Notes under the pieces: model-generated
Told to the model about the DNA's origin: nothing
What the model saw: only the letters and a program-made list of their open reading frames with translations
The model's database searches: none
Position numbers and translations under genes: made by a program
Part shown: piece by piece, positions 24,903 through 35,052 of the stretch
How positions within the stretch are numbered: position 1 is the first letter of the stretch
Layout: each line of letters begins with the position of its first letter
DNA from: Lingula anatina
Taxonomy: Eukaryota > Brachiopoda > Lingulata > Lingulida > Lingulidae
DNA length: 64,000 nucleotides
NCBI RefSeq assembly: GCF_001039355.2
Contig: NW_019773925.1
Coordinates: 426,066 to 490,065 of the forward strand
Reading direction: 5' to 3'

Positions 24903-26417
24903 ATGAAAAGCTGGAACGCCAAAGTATTCATAGCAATTGGACTCGTATTCGTTGGCTTGTTATACGTATTTCGGAGCGGTGGGGTTGTCTTGGTTTCTAC
25001 ATTAGACTACAAACATAACCCTGTAGATGAATCTTACAACCGACCAAGAACGAAAGACGGTTTTGAAGGTTGCCAAGTGTCGACCTACAAAAACAGTGAG
25101 CTTGATCAAGCCATTCATTCGTGGAGAACATTTGGAATGCATCACCGAGATATTAATTATACTGCTTTAGCTGAACTGAAGGCAGAGTTTGACAGGATAT
25201 TTCAGTATTACGAACTAGTGTATCAGCAATATAGAAAAATTACACGTAATCGAAATTTATTTTCAGATAATTTTTCGCACAATATCCGTTTCAAGACATC
25301 TGGTAAACATTTAAAGCTTTACATACGTGAATTCAAGGGGAAACAACCAACCAAGGGCGGAACCACGTTTCGAATTGCTTTAGAAGGAGAAGAGAAAGTG
25401 CTGTGTGATGTCCATGACAGTTTTGATGGAAACTACACTGCGTGCTGCCCCCTAGTGAGCGGGTGTGTTGACGTCAAGGTTATTCTCCAGTACCTAGAAT
25501 TTGAACCATTTTTGCAGAGATCCCACGGCGACGTGAGGCCAGAGCTCAACAAGCTACTAAAGCAATTCCAGTGGTGCTCCCCCTATAACACAGCAAGGAA
25601 AATCGCCTCATTAAATGACACTTCACTGGCCAAAATATCTCAAACTCACTGCCAAAATAAAACGATAAAGGACTACCTCGGTGGGCGTTGGCTTAAAACA
25701 CAAAATGGTTGGCGGTGGGGGACAGAGGACAGGTGTTTATTTAACTACATGCCCCGGCGAGAGGTGACCCGCTGTTACAATAAACTGAACTCGATCACAT
25801 TTATTGGTGATTCCCATTTGCGTAACACGGGGGATTATTTCATAGAACTTTTAGGATACAATATGGCGAACGTGACCTATCACCGGCATTATGACTACAT
25901 TCCCGAACCAAAGATCTCAATTCTGTGGGCACCCTGGCCCGATACCGCCATAGAAAGACTAGTCAACTTAACTAAAGATCAGAGTAGCGTTCGAACCCAA
26001 AACGACGTTGTTATCCTTATGACTGGACAGTGGGATTTTTGGATGAGGGGACCCATGGGGTTCTTTGAGGAATCTTCACAAAAGTTGGCTAACGCTTTGA
26101 AAAATTTTAAACAGGATCCTTTTTGGAGCAAGAGCAGGGTTCTGTGGATGCAGCAGATAGCTTATCCCCGAGGTGTAACACAGGCAGGATTTCGCAGTAA
26201 CCCCATCTCTTCCGCGGCAAACGCTTGGATGGAAACCAAGCTGCGTGACGTAGATGTTGACGTCATAGATTCTTTACACGTCACACGCCCTTTGTATTAT
26301 GAAAACCACTGCGGTTGTCATTACTTATGCAGGAAGTGGGGTCACTTTGATCATACCGTGGGAGAAGTGGGGAAGACGCTCGCGCATCTACTCTTTAAAA
26401 GTATGTGCGGACTGTGA
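24903..26417 (+). CDS. NXPE-like PC-esterase family membrane protein
   Basis: Encodes 504 aa in one coding exon that begins five bases after a good acceptor (TTATTTTCCAG, ending 24897), so the 5' UTR is spliced. Residues about 7-24 form a signal-anchor helix (VFIAIGLVFVGLLYVF), predicting a type II membrane protein with a lumenal or extracellular body. Residues about 130-205 resemble the filamin/Ig-like domain of NXPE proteins (FRIALEGEE, HDSFDGNYTACCPL). Then come GRWLKTQNGWRWG (260-272) and the GDSL-type block FIGDSHLRNTGDYF (300-313, nucleophile Ser304), VILMTGQWDFW (370-380) and a cysteine-rich C-terminus with NHCGCHYLC (468-476). PC-esterases hydrolyse acyl esters on glycans or proteins; the substrate is unknown here. 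The canonical C-terminal DxxH is not obvious: the region reads ENHCGCH, with a DSLH at 456-459 as an alternative. Family is confident, activity is not. Confidence 0.88.
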   Translation: MKSWNAKVFIAIGLVFVGLLYVFRSGGVVLVSTLDYKHNPVDESYNRPRTKDGFEGCQVSTYKNSELDQAIHSWRTFGMHHRDINYTALAELKAEFDRIFQYYELVYQQYRKITRNRNLFSDNFSHNIRFKTSGKHLKLYIREFKGKQPTKGGTTFRIALEGEEKVLCDVHDSFDGNYTACCPLVSGCVDVKVILQYLEFEPFLQRSHGDVRPELNKLLKQFQWCSPYNTARKIASLNDTSLAKISQTHCQNKTIKDYLGGRWLKTQNGWRWGTEDRCLFNYMPRREVTRCYNKLNSITFIGDSHLRNTGDYFIELLGYNMANVTYHRHYDYIPEPKISILWAPWPDTAIERLVNLTKDQSSVRTQNDVVILMTGQWDFWMRGPMGFFEESSQKLANALKNFKQDPFWSKSRVLWMQQIAYPRGVTQAGFRSNPISSAANAWMETKLRDVDVDVIDSLHVTRPLYYENHCGCHYLCRKWGHFDHTVGEVGKTLAHLLFKSMCGL

Positions 26418-26509
26418 TAAATTGTGCAATCTGTCGGTGCTACTCCTATCGGTGTGCACATTACACTCGTACATGTACTTGAAGCAGCGTTTAAAGAGAA
26501 TAATTTTTG

Positions 26510-26515
26510 AATAAA
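26510..26515 (+). promoter_or_regulatory. Polyadenylation signal of the NXPE-like gene
   Basis: AATAAA 93 bases after the stop codon, followed by AT-rich sequence and then a G/T-rich stretch (GGGGGTGG), as expected for a cleavage site. Confidence 0.65.
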
Positions 26516-27850
26516 TTTTAAATTTTAATAGTGCGATGGGGGTGGTAACGGGTGGGAAATTAGTGTAATATGGCTGAGAGCTATTAGGAAATGAGTAAAA
26601 AATTATCTAGAATATTTTTTATGTTGTTGTATTGTGTTTCTATTTGAGGTACCCTATTTCGTTATGCACTGGTTGCAAGTAAATAGTGTTACCATTCTTT
26701 GAAATTTTCTGAACGTGTGTTTTATGCGAATTTTGTTTGATCAAATATCATATTTGTGTTTTTTCTAAAACTACCTTTACTTTGAAGTCTTTTTGGTGTT
26801 TTTTGTACTGCAAAATCTTTGCACCGTAAGATGGCAGACGCAAACTTTAAACCCAAATGGTGTTTATCGAAAGACAAAAGGATAATATAACATCGAATCT
26901 AAAAAGTTTTATTTTGTAATAACGCACAGATTATGTCTTCTTAATCGCCATTTCATATGATGATATATCTTTTTCCTGAGCTTGGACATAAAACGTTATT
27001 ATGTCCAAGTCCTGAGTGTTGCCGTTCTCATGTGCCCAAGAAAAACTGAAATAAGGAAAGAGAAGCCATAATATATCACTTTGAGAATTTCACTATTCTT
27101 TGAAATATCATTATTTAGAATAAAAATTACGTCTAGTGCCTCAATAGATAACAATGAGAATGTTGCCGTGACTTTATTTTCCTGACTTCGTACGTGAAAA
27201 ATAAATAAATAAATAAATAAATAATAGATCTAATTAGTAATAGAAAAAGAAACTTACAAGGCTACTGTGCCGTCACATGTACTGACGCCATTGTTCAGAT
27301 CAGCATAACGGCGTAGGCTTATCAGCAGGCCATTCGAAACCTACAGGTACGAGAAACTATCAAAATAAATAGTCCTCTAAATCTAGATCTGCTACAAATG
27401 TTTCCCGTTTATTATATGTTGGTCTTATAGAAATGCCGTGGAAAGTGGATGATCAATAGACGGTAAAAGTGTCTTGCCCATTCATTTGAAATTGAAAAAA
27501 TCTAACATAAGACTGAATATTCGTGTTTTTTGACACTTTCTCCATCTCTTTAACAAATCCTTTAAATTTTCACTAGATACATTTTGAATTTTTTCACAGA
27601 CCATCGGACAATTTTTGACATCTATTTCCATAAAAGAGCTTCACGTCTGATCTCGTTTGACATGCTGCAATCTCTAACATCCATGTGAAATGTACTACAT
27701 ATCATGTTATATGTGTATCTCAGTTCTATAATCATAATTAATTACAGAATTATTTTACTTAATTGTGCCCATAAAACAAAAACAAAAAAGAAAGAAAAAC
27801 AACTTTTACTTTCAATATTTATGGTATCTAGTTGAAGCTTACAAAGACGT
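26516..27850. other. Intergenic DNA between NXPE-like and cysteine-rich genes
   Basis: AT-rich sequence with a short AAAT-type microsatellite at about 27200-27225. It should contain the 3' UTR of the minus-strand cysteine-rich gene, whose stop is at 27851. TTTATT at 27405-27410 is a possible signal. No other gene is seen. Confidence 0.4.
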
Positions 27851-29073
27851 CTACGTTCTGTGGGTGGTTTGTATGTGGTCATTTTCACATCGAGCGGGGC
27901 AGTTTTCTGAGTCGCACCAGTTTGATCCTACAAAGGGGGGGGGGTAGGCGGGGATGGGGGGGTAGGGGGTAGGTTAGGGTTAACCACTTTCACAATCCCC
28001 AATTTAACATAGCCAATCTAAATGAATCCAGTTAACTGACCGTGCCGAATGCGGGTGAGCTCATTGGTTGAGGTGACTCTATTAGGTATTACCCAGACAA
28101 TTAATTTAAAACTGGTGCGATACAGAGCTGCACCGTCCTATGTGAAAAAGGTCACAAGCTTGCGTTGCTTACCGTTCGGTATGAAGCATGCGCAGTCAGG
28201 CCGGTTTATGCAACACTTCAGTTTACCGTTGGGTTTCAGTTGCCACGTGCAGCCTGGTGGCTCCGCGCCACAAATGGGGGTGGGCTTGTCGGCGGGCCAA
28301 GAGGAGCCTATGAGTGAAAAAATAATATAATATGAAATAAATACTGCGCTAGTCTCTATCAGGGGCCAGCTGAATGATTACGTCAATTCTGTGCAAAATA
28401 TTTTGCTGTTCTCAGAAATGTGCATGAAATTTTTGACACAATTTTTTTGTAAATGTATATAGTGAAAAATTCTCTCTGTGACCTGGTATAGAAGATAATT
28501 AGTCGTCATTCGCTCTTCCCACCAAAACCAACCAACACGATAGAAGTTACTTTCTATTCGGTGACTTTCCTCATTATCGCAAACAGGACTACCGTACGCT
28601 TTTCGGTGAAAGCACGGGAGAACGTAACAGAGGAGAAATTTCGAGGCACTCAACGTCATTCCCACTGAAACTTTCGCGGTCTCCGAAGATCGATCCAAAT
28701 CTGGGGACTCTAAATGCAATCAGTTTAACAGATTAACAAGCCTCCTCTTGCTTCCTCGGAGTTGGATCGACCTACGTAGACCGATGGTTTGAATGGGAAT
28801 GAGCCCTTTGAAAGCTTTTCAAATCTGGGATGGATGAGATTGGAGTTTTGGATTTGTGAACCTAAATGTGAATAGATGTAATAGTCTGACATTCAATTAA
28901 GTGTTACAAGATCCTGCAGCGATTCACTTACCCTCCGGTATGAAGCACGCACAGTCCCCTATTTGCTCACAACAGTCAAGTGTGCCATCTGTTCTGACCT
29001 TCCAGCCACACCCCGGGGGGCTGACACTTGCAACTGCGGCCACCAACGCCAGTACACACACACAGCGGAACAT
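27851..29073 (-). CDS. Small secreted protein with two cysteine modules
   Basis: I do not recognise the family. Three coding exons, 29073-28932, 28307-28173 and 27927-27851, join in phase 1 at both junctions with good GT-AG sites and yield 117 aa. Residues 1 to about 16 are a signal peptide (MFRCVCVLALVAAVAS). Exon 1 then encodes module 1: PPGC.W (19-24), G.L.CC (30-35), DCACFIP.G (40-48). Exon 2 adds a Trp/Pro-rich linker (SSWPADKPTPIC) and module 2 with the same spaced pattern (64-93). Exon 3 adds a short tail with three cysteines (WCDSENCPARC). The predicted mature protein has 14 cysteines, an even number that would fit seven disulfides. The modules sit on separate exons with matching phase, so exon duplication is the likely origin. 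A TATA box and an untranslated exon lie upstream (30011-30069), and an acceptor ends at 29087. Function is unknown; secreted peptide, matrix or defence roles are all possible. Confidence 0.75.
28654..28805. mobile_element. MITE in intron of the cysteine-rich gene
   Basis: About 152 bp with imperfect inverted ends: CGTCATTCCCACTGAAAC on the left and the complement of GGCTCATTCCCATTCAAAC on the right. An inner GATCGATCCAA.TC motif is also inverted. It is related to the elements at 3254-3355 and 29674-29888, and lies in the second intron of the cysteine-rich gene. Confidence 0.6.
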
Positions 29074-29673
29074 GTTTAATTTGCAGCTGTATGTAAAATG
29101 CCGAAAAATTGTTAATTAACCTTATAATTTCAGTTAAATGATGCCGATATATTAATATTTTTGTAGATTCTCAGATAGAAAGCGAGCAAACTCTTGATTT
29201 GAATGTTTGATACAACCGTGCCATGTTTCGTGACATTTTTCCTCATTTACTATAAAAGAAAATGTATCTTGTGTGTAGCCTGCAGTCCGACGCAAACTGC
29301 CCTATACCAGCTGAGCTTCAAGTATCTTGTCCACGTTCAGTAGGCGATCTTTATTTGATTTGTGCTTTTACAATGAATGTATCGTACCATCTAGTGTGCA
29401 CAAACTCAGCTGGGATTCTCCATGACCAACAGATAAACACGCCCCTCCTTGTTTCCAACGTATACGTAGGCCTACTCGTATAATCACCAGCGTTTCTGTA
29501 CAAAGCCAGGAAGAGAAGTGTTAATCTTTTGATCTGATTGCATTCAGCGAGAGTCCCCGTGGAGATAGTGTGCACTAGCTAGTACGATACATTCATTGTG
29601 AGCGCACCCTAAGTCTTGAAGATAAACGAAATTCAAGCATTTCTTTTGTTTGCAGTCAGAAAACCTAATCTGA

Positions 29674-29888
29674 GGCTGTATTCACAGAGCTTTTAGCTCG
29701 ATCTTTCCCCGCGGGGAGTCTCACTAGATTACTGTCAGATAATCCGGCTTAAATGTCCGTCCCGCCTACTACAAGCTGTAAGGGGGTAATTAACTTTCGT
29801 GTCCGCCCGGCTGACAGCTATTTAGCGTGAACCCCAGGGAGTTTGGTCGATCTAAAGTAGATCGATCTAATCTCTGGAAATGGGGTCT
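29674..29888. mobile_element. MITE family copy 1 (about 215 bp)
   Basis: Very similar to 62081-62294 and, in reverse orientation, to 50201-50406. All share CCCGCGGGGAGTCTCACTAG (or CCACGGGG), CCGCCTACTACAAGCTGTAA, GGGGGTAATTAACTTTCGTG and GGCTGACAGCTATTTAGCG. The ends carry inverted CCATAGATT..GATCGATC-type repeats. No coding capacity. It lies in the first (5' UTR) intron of the cysteine-rich gene. Confidence 0.85.
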
Positions 29889-30010
29889 GAGACTCAATCC
29901 TCGCTAAGGTCGATAGCTCAGCCAGTACTTAGCAGTGTACACCGGACTGAAAAGCCAAGTCTGTGAATGTGGTTAGATTTAGAAAAATAAAATTTCACAT
30001 GGTCACTCAC

Positions 30011-30069
30011 CTTGTATACTCTTCACAAGCAAATATGCTTTCGAGGAATGGGGGGGTCTGCTTATATAC
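30011..30069 (-). promoter_or_regulatory. TATA promoter and untranslated exon of the cysteine-rich gene
   Basis: On the minus strand GTATATAAG (30069-30061) is followed about 50 bases later by a strong donor, ACAAG|GTGAGTG (exon end 30011). This leaves a first untranslated exon of roughly 25-30 bases. The matching acceptor (TACAG, exon start 29086) lies 13 bases before the ATG at 29073. TATA promoters of this kind are common in tissue-restricted secreted-protein genes. Confidence 0.6.
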
Positions 30070-33000
30070 TGTTTGTTCACAACCAATGCCATTAAACAAT
30101 GCTCATCTAATAGAAATTCAATTAACATTTTACATTTAACATTAATTGGTGTCTCATAATGACTTAGCCAGACGAAAGGCCAACTGAAGGTGGTTTTGTA
30201 CCCCGAGTTTTGTGAGCATTGTCTATTTTCAGACTAGTTTGGCAATAATGAAGAGACAGATCAATGCTTTTTGCCATCATGTTTTTTTTTTTAATAAATT
30301 GATTAATAAATAAATAAATTGATCTTTTAATTAAATAGCCAAACTACGTACCCGTAGAACAGGCACACAGACGATCGTTTTAATTTCTAAATCTTTGCAA
30401 TACCAGATCCATGAAATGCCAATTTCTATTAAAGATATTTCTATATAAAAATAAGTAAATAAAGTAAAGTTTGGTCCTCCCCTCTGTATTTGAACTTAAG
30501 CAGAGACGCGCTATAATTTCTGTTAGGAACGTCAGGGTGTCTTTTGATTGCCTTCTGCCACAGACTGTTTGTAACTAGTCTTTAAGTATACAATTCCGAT
30601 GTAATTTCAGAATTAATCATGTTGTATTAAAAAATACTTAGTGGTGACAAGCGACAAACTATCTACATAAATATGATTGCCAGTAATACTTAATAACTAG
30701 GTTTTCTAGCAATTTAAGTCCATCCCTTAATCCAACATTATGGTGGTCTACTGGTCTCTTTTAGAAATTTTGTATGAGTTCTGAAGTTATATATTTTCCA
30801 AAGTTTGTTCTTGAACAAGAATGAGTGCTAAAAAACCACAATCGGGATGTAAGCTTTGTCCTCTTGTTTAAATAATTGATGAATTTATATAGGCTACTCA
30901 AAATTTCTCATTATTTTCACAGCTGACACTAGTGCATATAGATTTGATATTTTAAATAAAATACTTCATTTTGGTGAGTATGATCGTTCAATAATGTTAA
31001 ATAGTTCAATTCCATTAATTCATAGAACAACCCAGTGTTAATTAAGATACCTTTTACAGTACATACTTTTAATAGCTTTTAAACGTTTGATGAAGTTTGA
31101 TTAACCTTAAATTAACGGCTTTACGTTCGATAAAACTTACTCGGCTTTATCTCTTTTCCCACGCTGTCTTTTTGTCCTTTCATTTAAGCGAAACAAATTG
31201 GTGAGGTACCCTGAGTTATAATTCCATTATGAAAGAACGGGTAACAGTCATATCACATGTAGGCCTACCGGAATAGATTAGATAGATCCGTGAATTGTAT
31301 TGAATTAAATCAAACAACTTGCGTCGTGTTCAATGATTTCTTTCTTTCTTTCTTTCTCTTTTCTTGTGTTTTCTTTTAGCGGAAACAAGTTACAATTTCG
31401 TTACATTTCGGATCTGAGACAACGCAACGGATTCGCATTCCTTCCTTCAGCACAGTGTGCGCACCGACTCAACTCACTGGTCTCAACTGTAGCAATCAGA
31501 ATCAACGTCACATGGCAGTCACATGATGACACTCCGCCTCCATGTTGTCACGATCATACTGTGCAGAGATAATGATGCGGAAGCGACCAAATGCGAGCTC
31601 TTACAATCGACAGGTTATTCGTCTGTTTATATAGAACGTGAGTATCTTGTTAAGGCCAGAGATATTTTTGAAGATCGTGTTTTAATGTCGATTTATGTTA
31701 GGCAATAATGGAGTTGACACGTTAACTATAACGGTCATGCAATTAAAATTACACAGTTAAGTAACTCATTAACTGACCTGGGACACTGCACGAACGTGTA
31801 CATTGTTGATGGTTTTGGTCTCGGGGACTTTCGTGTACTGTTGTAAAACCAGTACTCCAGTAGAACTCTGGCAGTTACTTTGAACACCGGTTAAGTCAAG
31901 TACAGTCTCATGCAGTTTGAAATGAAGCATATTCATAAAATGCAGTCATGGTTAAAATTCAAGTATGTAGAACTGGTACTACTAATAATAATAACATACA
32001 GGGGTACAGCAGGTACACTGTCCTAGTACGTCTACTGCTGGGTGTCTGATACCACCACATGTATGTATCACTACAGCTACCACACAGTTCCAGAGCTACA
32101 CTATATGTTACACTATACTGTATATTACCGTCACCATGTTAGAAAGTGGGAAGTTCAAGACTGTAACATCATTGATTTAAGTGTACACAGTTGTAACCAT
32201 GATACTGAGAGTTGCATCCTCACACAAGATCTTGAGTCACCATGACGGGCTGTATAAGTACATTGTGGTCACTCAAACTTTGACACTAACAGATCTTAGT
32301 AATGGTTATTAATATAGTGAAGCACTCGAGCTGTTACAGTGTTCACTAGCGAAATTTGAGATTGACGATAAGTCATCATTTATTTCAGACTGGGGTGGAA
32401 ACTGTATTTGAAACTGAAAATTCCACCTGTAGTGTTTGTGAATTTACGTGTACATAATGGCTCAGATAGTACAAAAACAAGTGTGAAGAAAAGAGAAAAT
32501 ACTGAGAGAGAATTCCGTTGGTGACTTGTGGAAAATGTGTGGTATGTTTAACTGAAATTATTAAACAGTTATTTTATAATGGCATAGAAGATAGGAATAC
32601 CTTTTATGGCTTTTAGTTTCATCTATTATTATTTATTATTATTACTTTTTTGGACAGCGAGGTCTGATATATAGTTAGCATATCAAAGGGAAGGGGAGTC
32701 TTTTTCTGTAGCAGCATACCCTTTTATGCCCTTATTTGACCCAACTTGGCATCAAAACCTTATTCAATTATCCAATTAAGGCAGACCTTCTCTGGCCAAA
32801 AGCCCCCTCCCCCCCCCGCCTACAGATCTGGGTAAATTGGCAGCAATCTGTATATAGGATGTTGTAAGTACCATATGCCTACTGGTAGCTTACTTGAAGA
32901 TCACAGTGTGACTCTGACTCACTGAGTTGCCATTGTACTTGTTTTTACCTGGCAAGTTATATTGTAAGAATACCAGGTATATGTCACTACATGCTTTGAC

Positions 33001-34227
33001 ATATCATTAGAGTTACCAGGAATGTGACATAGATACTGTATGTCTCTAAAGATCAATATTGTTTATATGCTTTTATTACACTGGGATGTATGTGAACTTA
33101 GCATGTGATAACAAAGGGAGTGTATTGGGGGTAATGTACTATCAATAATTGTGTCAAATTTATGTAAATGATGCTAGTAGTTGCCAAGTGTCCTGGATTA
33201 CAAGGGACTGTGAGCTATGAAGCCCACAGTAGCACATCACTGGCACTTGACTCCTTGGGCTTTATTCTCAAATCTTTTAAACTTTTTTTGACAAATCTTT
33301 GAGAATGCCAACTTATGTGAACAATCGGGCTTATGTGAAAAGTTACAAGGATAAAGTTATAACCTTTGTGAACATGGCCCCTGGTTTCTAAATGAAACAA
33401 CGTAATGCAATGTCAGAGAGTCCTGCATTGAAGAAGCACTGAGTGATGAGTATGTGTAAGCCACTATTCCCAACCTTATTCGTCTACTTCGAGGTCCGGT
33501 ACCATTTTATACAATTTCATATACCCATATAGCACATCAGTTTCCAGGTTTTGACTACTCTGTAGCATTCCCATATCAAAAAATAAAGTCGGAATTTTTC
33601 ATTCAATTGCTGCATACCCAGAACAATTTATAGAAAATGTTCACTCTCTTAAATGACTGTAGTCAGGCATAACTGTCATATTGTTAAATAATCAAAAAGT
33701 TCTAATGAGACAAACATAGTTTTTCAATTAATCATATTTAAAATAGTTAAAATACAATTGTGAAATAACTAGTAAATACTCTGTTGAATGTCACCAAAAG
33801 GAGTATGTAATTCTGGATCTGAATAGCACATGACTTGACATTGACTGCATTGTGACATGTTTATATAGTACAGTAATACTGTGCAGTGCATAAATTGTCT
33901 TTTTGGTCAGGAGGGACGGGTATTTTTTATATGCCTGTACAGAAGCACATGACTCCACAATAAGATAAAGGAATGGGAAGGTAAAAAGTATGCAGCCTTG
34001 GGGTTTAGTAAATAATTAATATGGTTTGATAACATTTTCAGTTGACCTGTGAACAATTATTCATGTGCACATATAATATGTAATGATGTTTTTGTTTTCT
34101 TTATTCTTTAAAAGGTTGAAAATGTAATTAAAATGATTTTGATATGAATTCACATTTAAGAGCTCTGTAATTAGTAAAGATGTGATATACACAGTACTTT
34201 ATGGTTATATTTTATTTTATTTTTCAG
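30070..34227. other. Divergent spacer between cysteine-rich gene and Rab9
   Basis: About 4.2 kb with no coding region supported. The 31420-31620 part is less AT-rich and is the most promoter-like stretch (see 31519-31588). The remainder is AT-rich, with short homopolymer runs such as 32808-32817. Confidence 0.4.
31519..31588 (+). promoter_or_regulatory. Candidate Rab9 promoter region
   Basis: Contains GTCACATGATGAC (31519-31531), one base from the lysosomal CLEAR E-box core in its TCAC-TGA form, and GCGGAAGCGACC (31577-31588), an ETS-type GGAAG site. A possible donor CGACAG|GTTATT follows at 31613. The Rab9 coding exon is preceded by an acceptor, so an upstream untranslated exon must exist. 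Placement here is inference. Confidence 0.3.
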
Positions 34228-34428
34228 GTAGAAATTGCTCAGCCTATTTATTGACCTTCCTCCTATTGCACTGGATGTAGACTGAGAAATGTAAAAAAAA
34301 GGACCTCAGAACAAAATAAATAACAGAAAAAATCTGGATTACAAACAAATTAGGAGCAAGTGAAGAACACAGAATATCTTGAGGACCAAGGTTGAATTCC
34401 TCGAAAATAAAGACTTATAATAGCAGTT

Positions 34429-35052
34429 ATGGCAGGTAAACCAAAATTGCTAAAGGTGGTCCTTCTTGGAGATGGAGGTGTCGGGAAGTCTTCGTTAATG
34501 AACCGTTTTGTCAGTAATAAATTTGATGCTCAATCATTCCATACCATAGGAGTAGAGTTCCTAAACAAGGACGTCGTATTGGATGGGGAGACGTACACAA
34601 TGCAGATTTGGGACACGGCTGGCCAGGAACGTTTTAAAAGTTTACGGACACCATTTTACCGAGGAGCAGACTGTTGCCTGCTAACTTTTGCAGTGGACGA
34701 TGTTCAGAGTTTTAAGAATTTAGCAATGTGGATGAAGGAATTCCTTTATTACGCTGACGTTCAGGACGCCGACAGTTTTCCATTTGTGGTACTGGGTAAT
34801 AAAGTGGATGTTGAACACCGAGAGGTGATGGAAGGTGACGCTAAAGTATGGTGTCAACAGAATGGGAAACTCCCATATTATGAAACAAGCGCCAAGGACT
34901 CTACGAACGTGGACAAGGCCTTTCTGTGGGCTGTTCAAAGAGTGGTGCAATTAGAAGCCAACTTTGAGGCTAAAATAAATCACGATGGTGTAGTGGACCT
35001 GAGGGCACAGAGAAATAGAGCCGCTGGGAAGAAAGATGGCTGCTGCAGTTAA
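34429..35052 (+). CDS. RAB9: Rab9-type small GTPase
   Basis: Encodes 207 aa in one coding exon, as in vertebrate RAB9A/RAB9B. Rab9 directs late-endosome to trans-Golgi transport, including retrieval of mannose-6-phosphate receptors. Visible GTPase motifs: P-loop GDGGVGKSS (14-22), switch I FHTIGVEFLNKD (37-48), WDTAGQERFKSLR (61-73), FYRGADCCLLTF (76-87), NKVD (124-127) and ETSAKD (152-157). The C-terminus GCCS supplies two cysteines for geranylgeranylation, which would attach the protein to endosomal membrane. The 5' UTR is spliced, with acceptor TTTTTCAG ending at 34227. The IGVEFLNKD effector region and the YYADV segment are Rab9-like and separate it from Rab7. Whether it is a single Rab9 predating the vertebrate A/B split cannot be seen here. 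Confidence 0.96.
   Translation: MAGKPKLLKVVLLGDGGVGKSSLMNRFVSNKFDAQSFHTIGVEFLNKDVVLDGETYTMQIWDTAGQERFKSLRTPFYRGADCCLLTFAVDDVQSFKNLAMWMKEFLYYADVQDADSFPFVVLGNKVDVEHREVMEGDAKVWCQQNGKLPYYETSAKDSTNVDKAFLWAVQRVVQLEANFEAKINHDGVVDLRAQRNRAAGKKDGCCS

Noticed and set aside
28049-29119. Plus-strand frames 28049-28330 and 28901-29119
   Set aside because: They are antisense to the two exons of the minus-strand cysteine-rich gene, whose splice sites and repeat pattern explain the sequence better.
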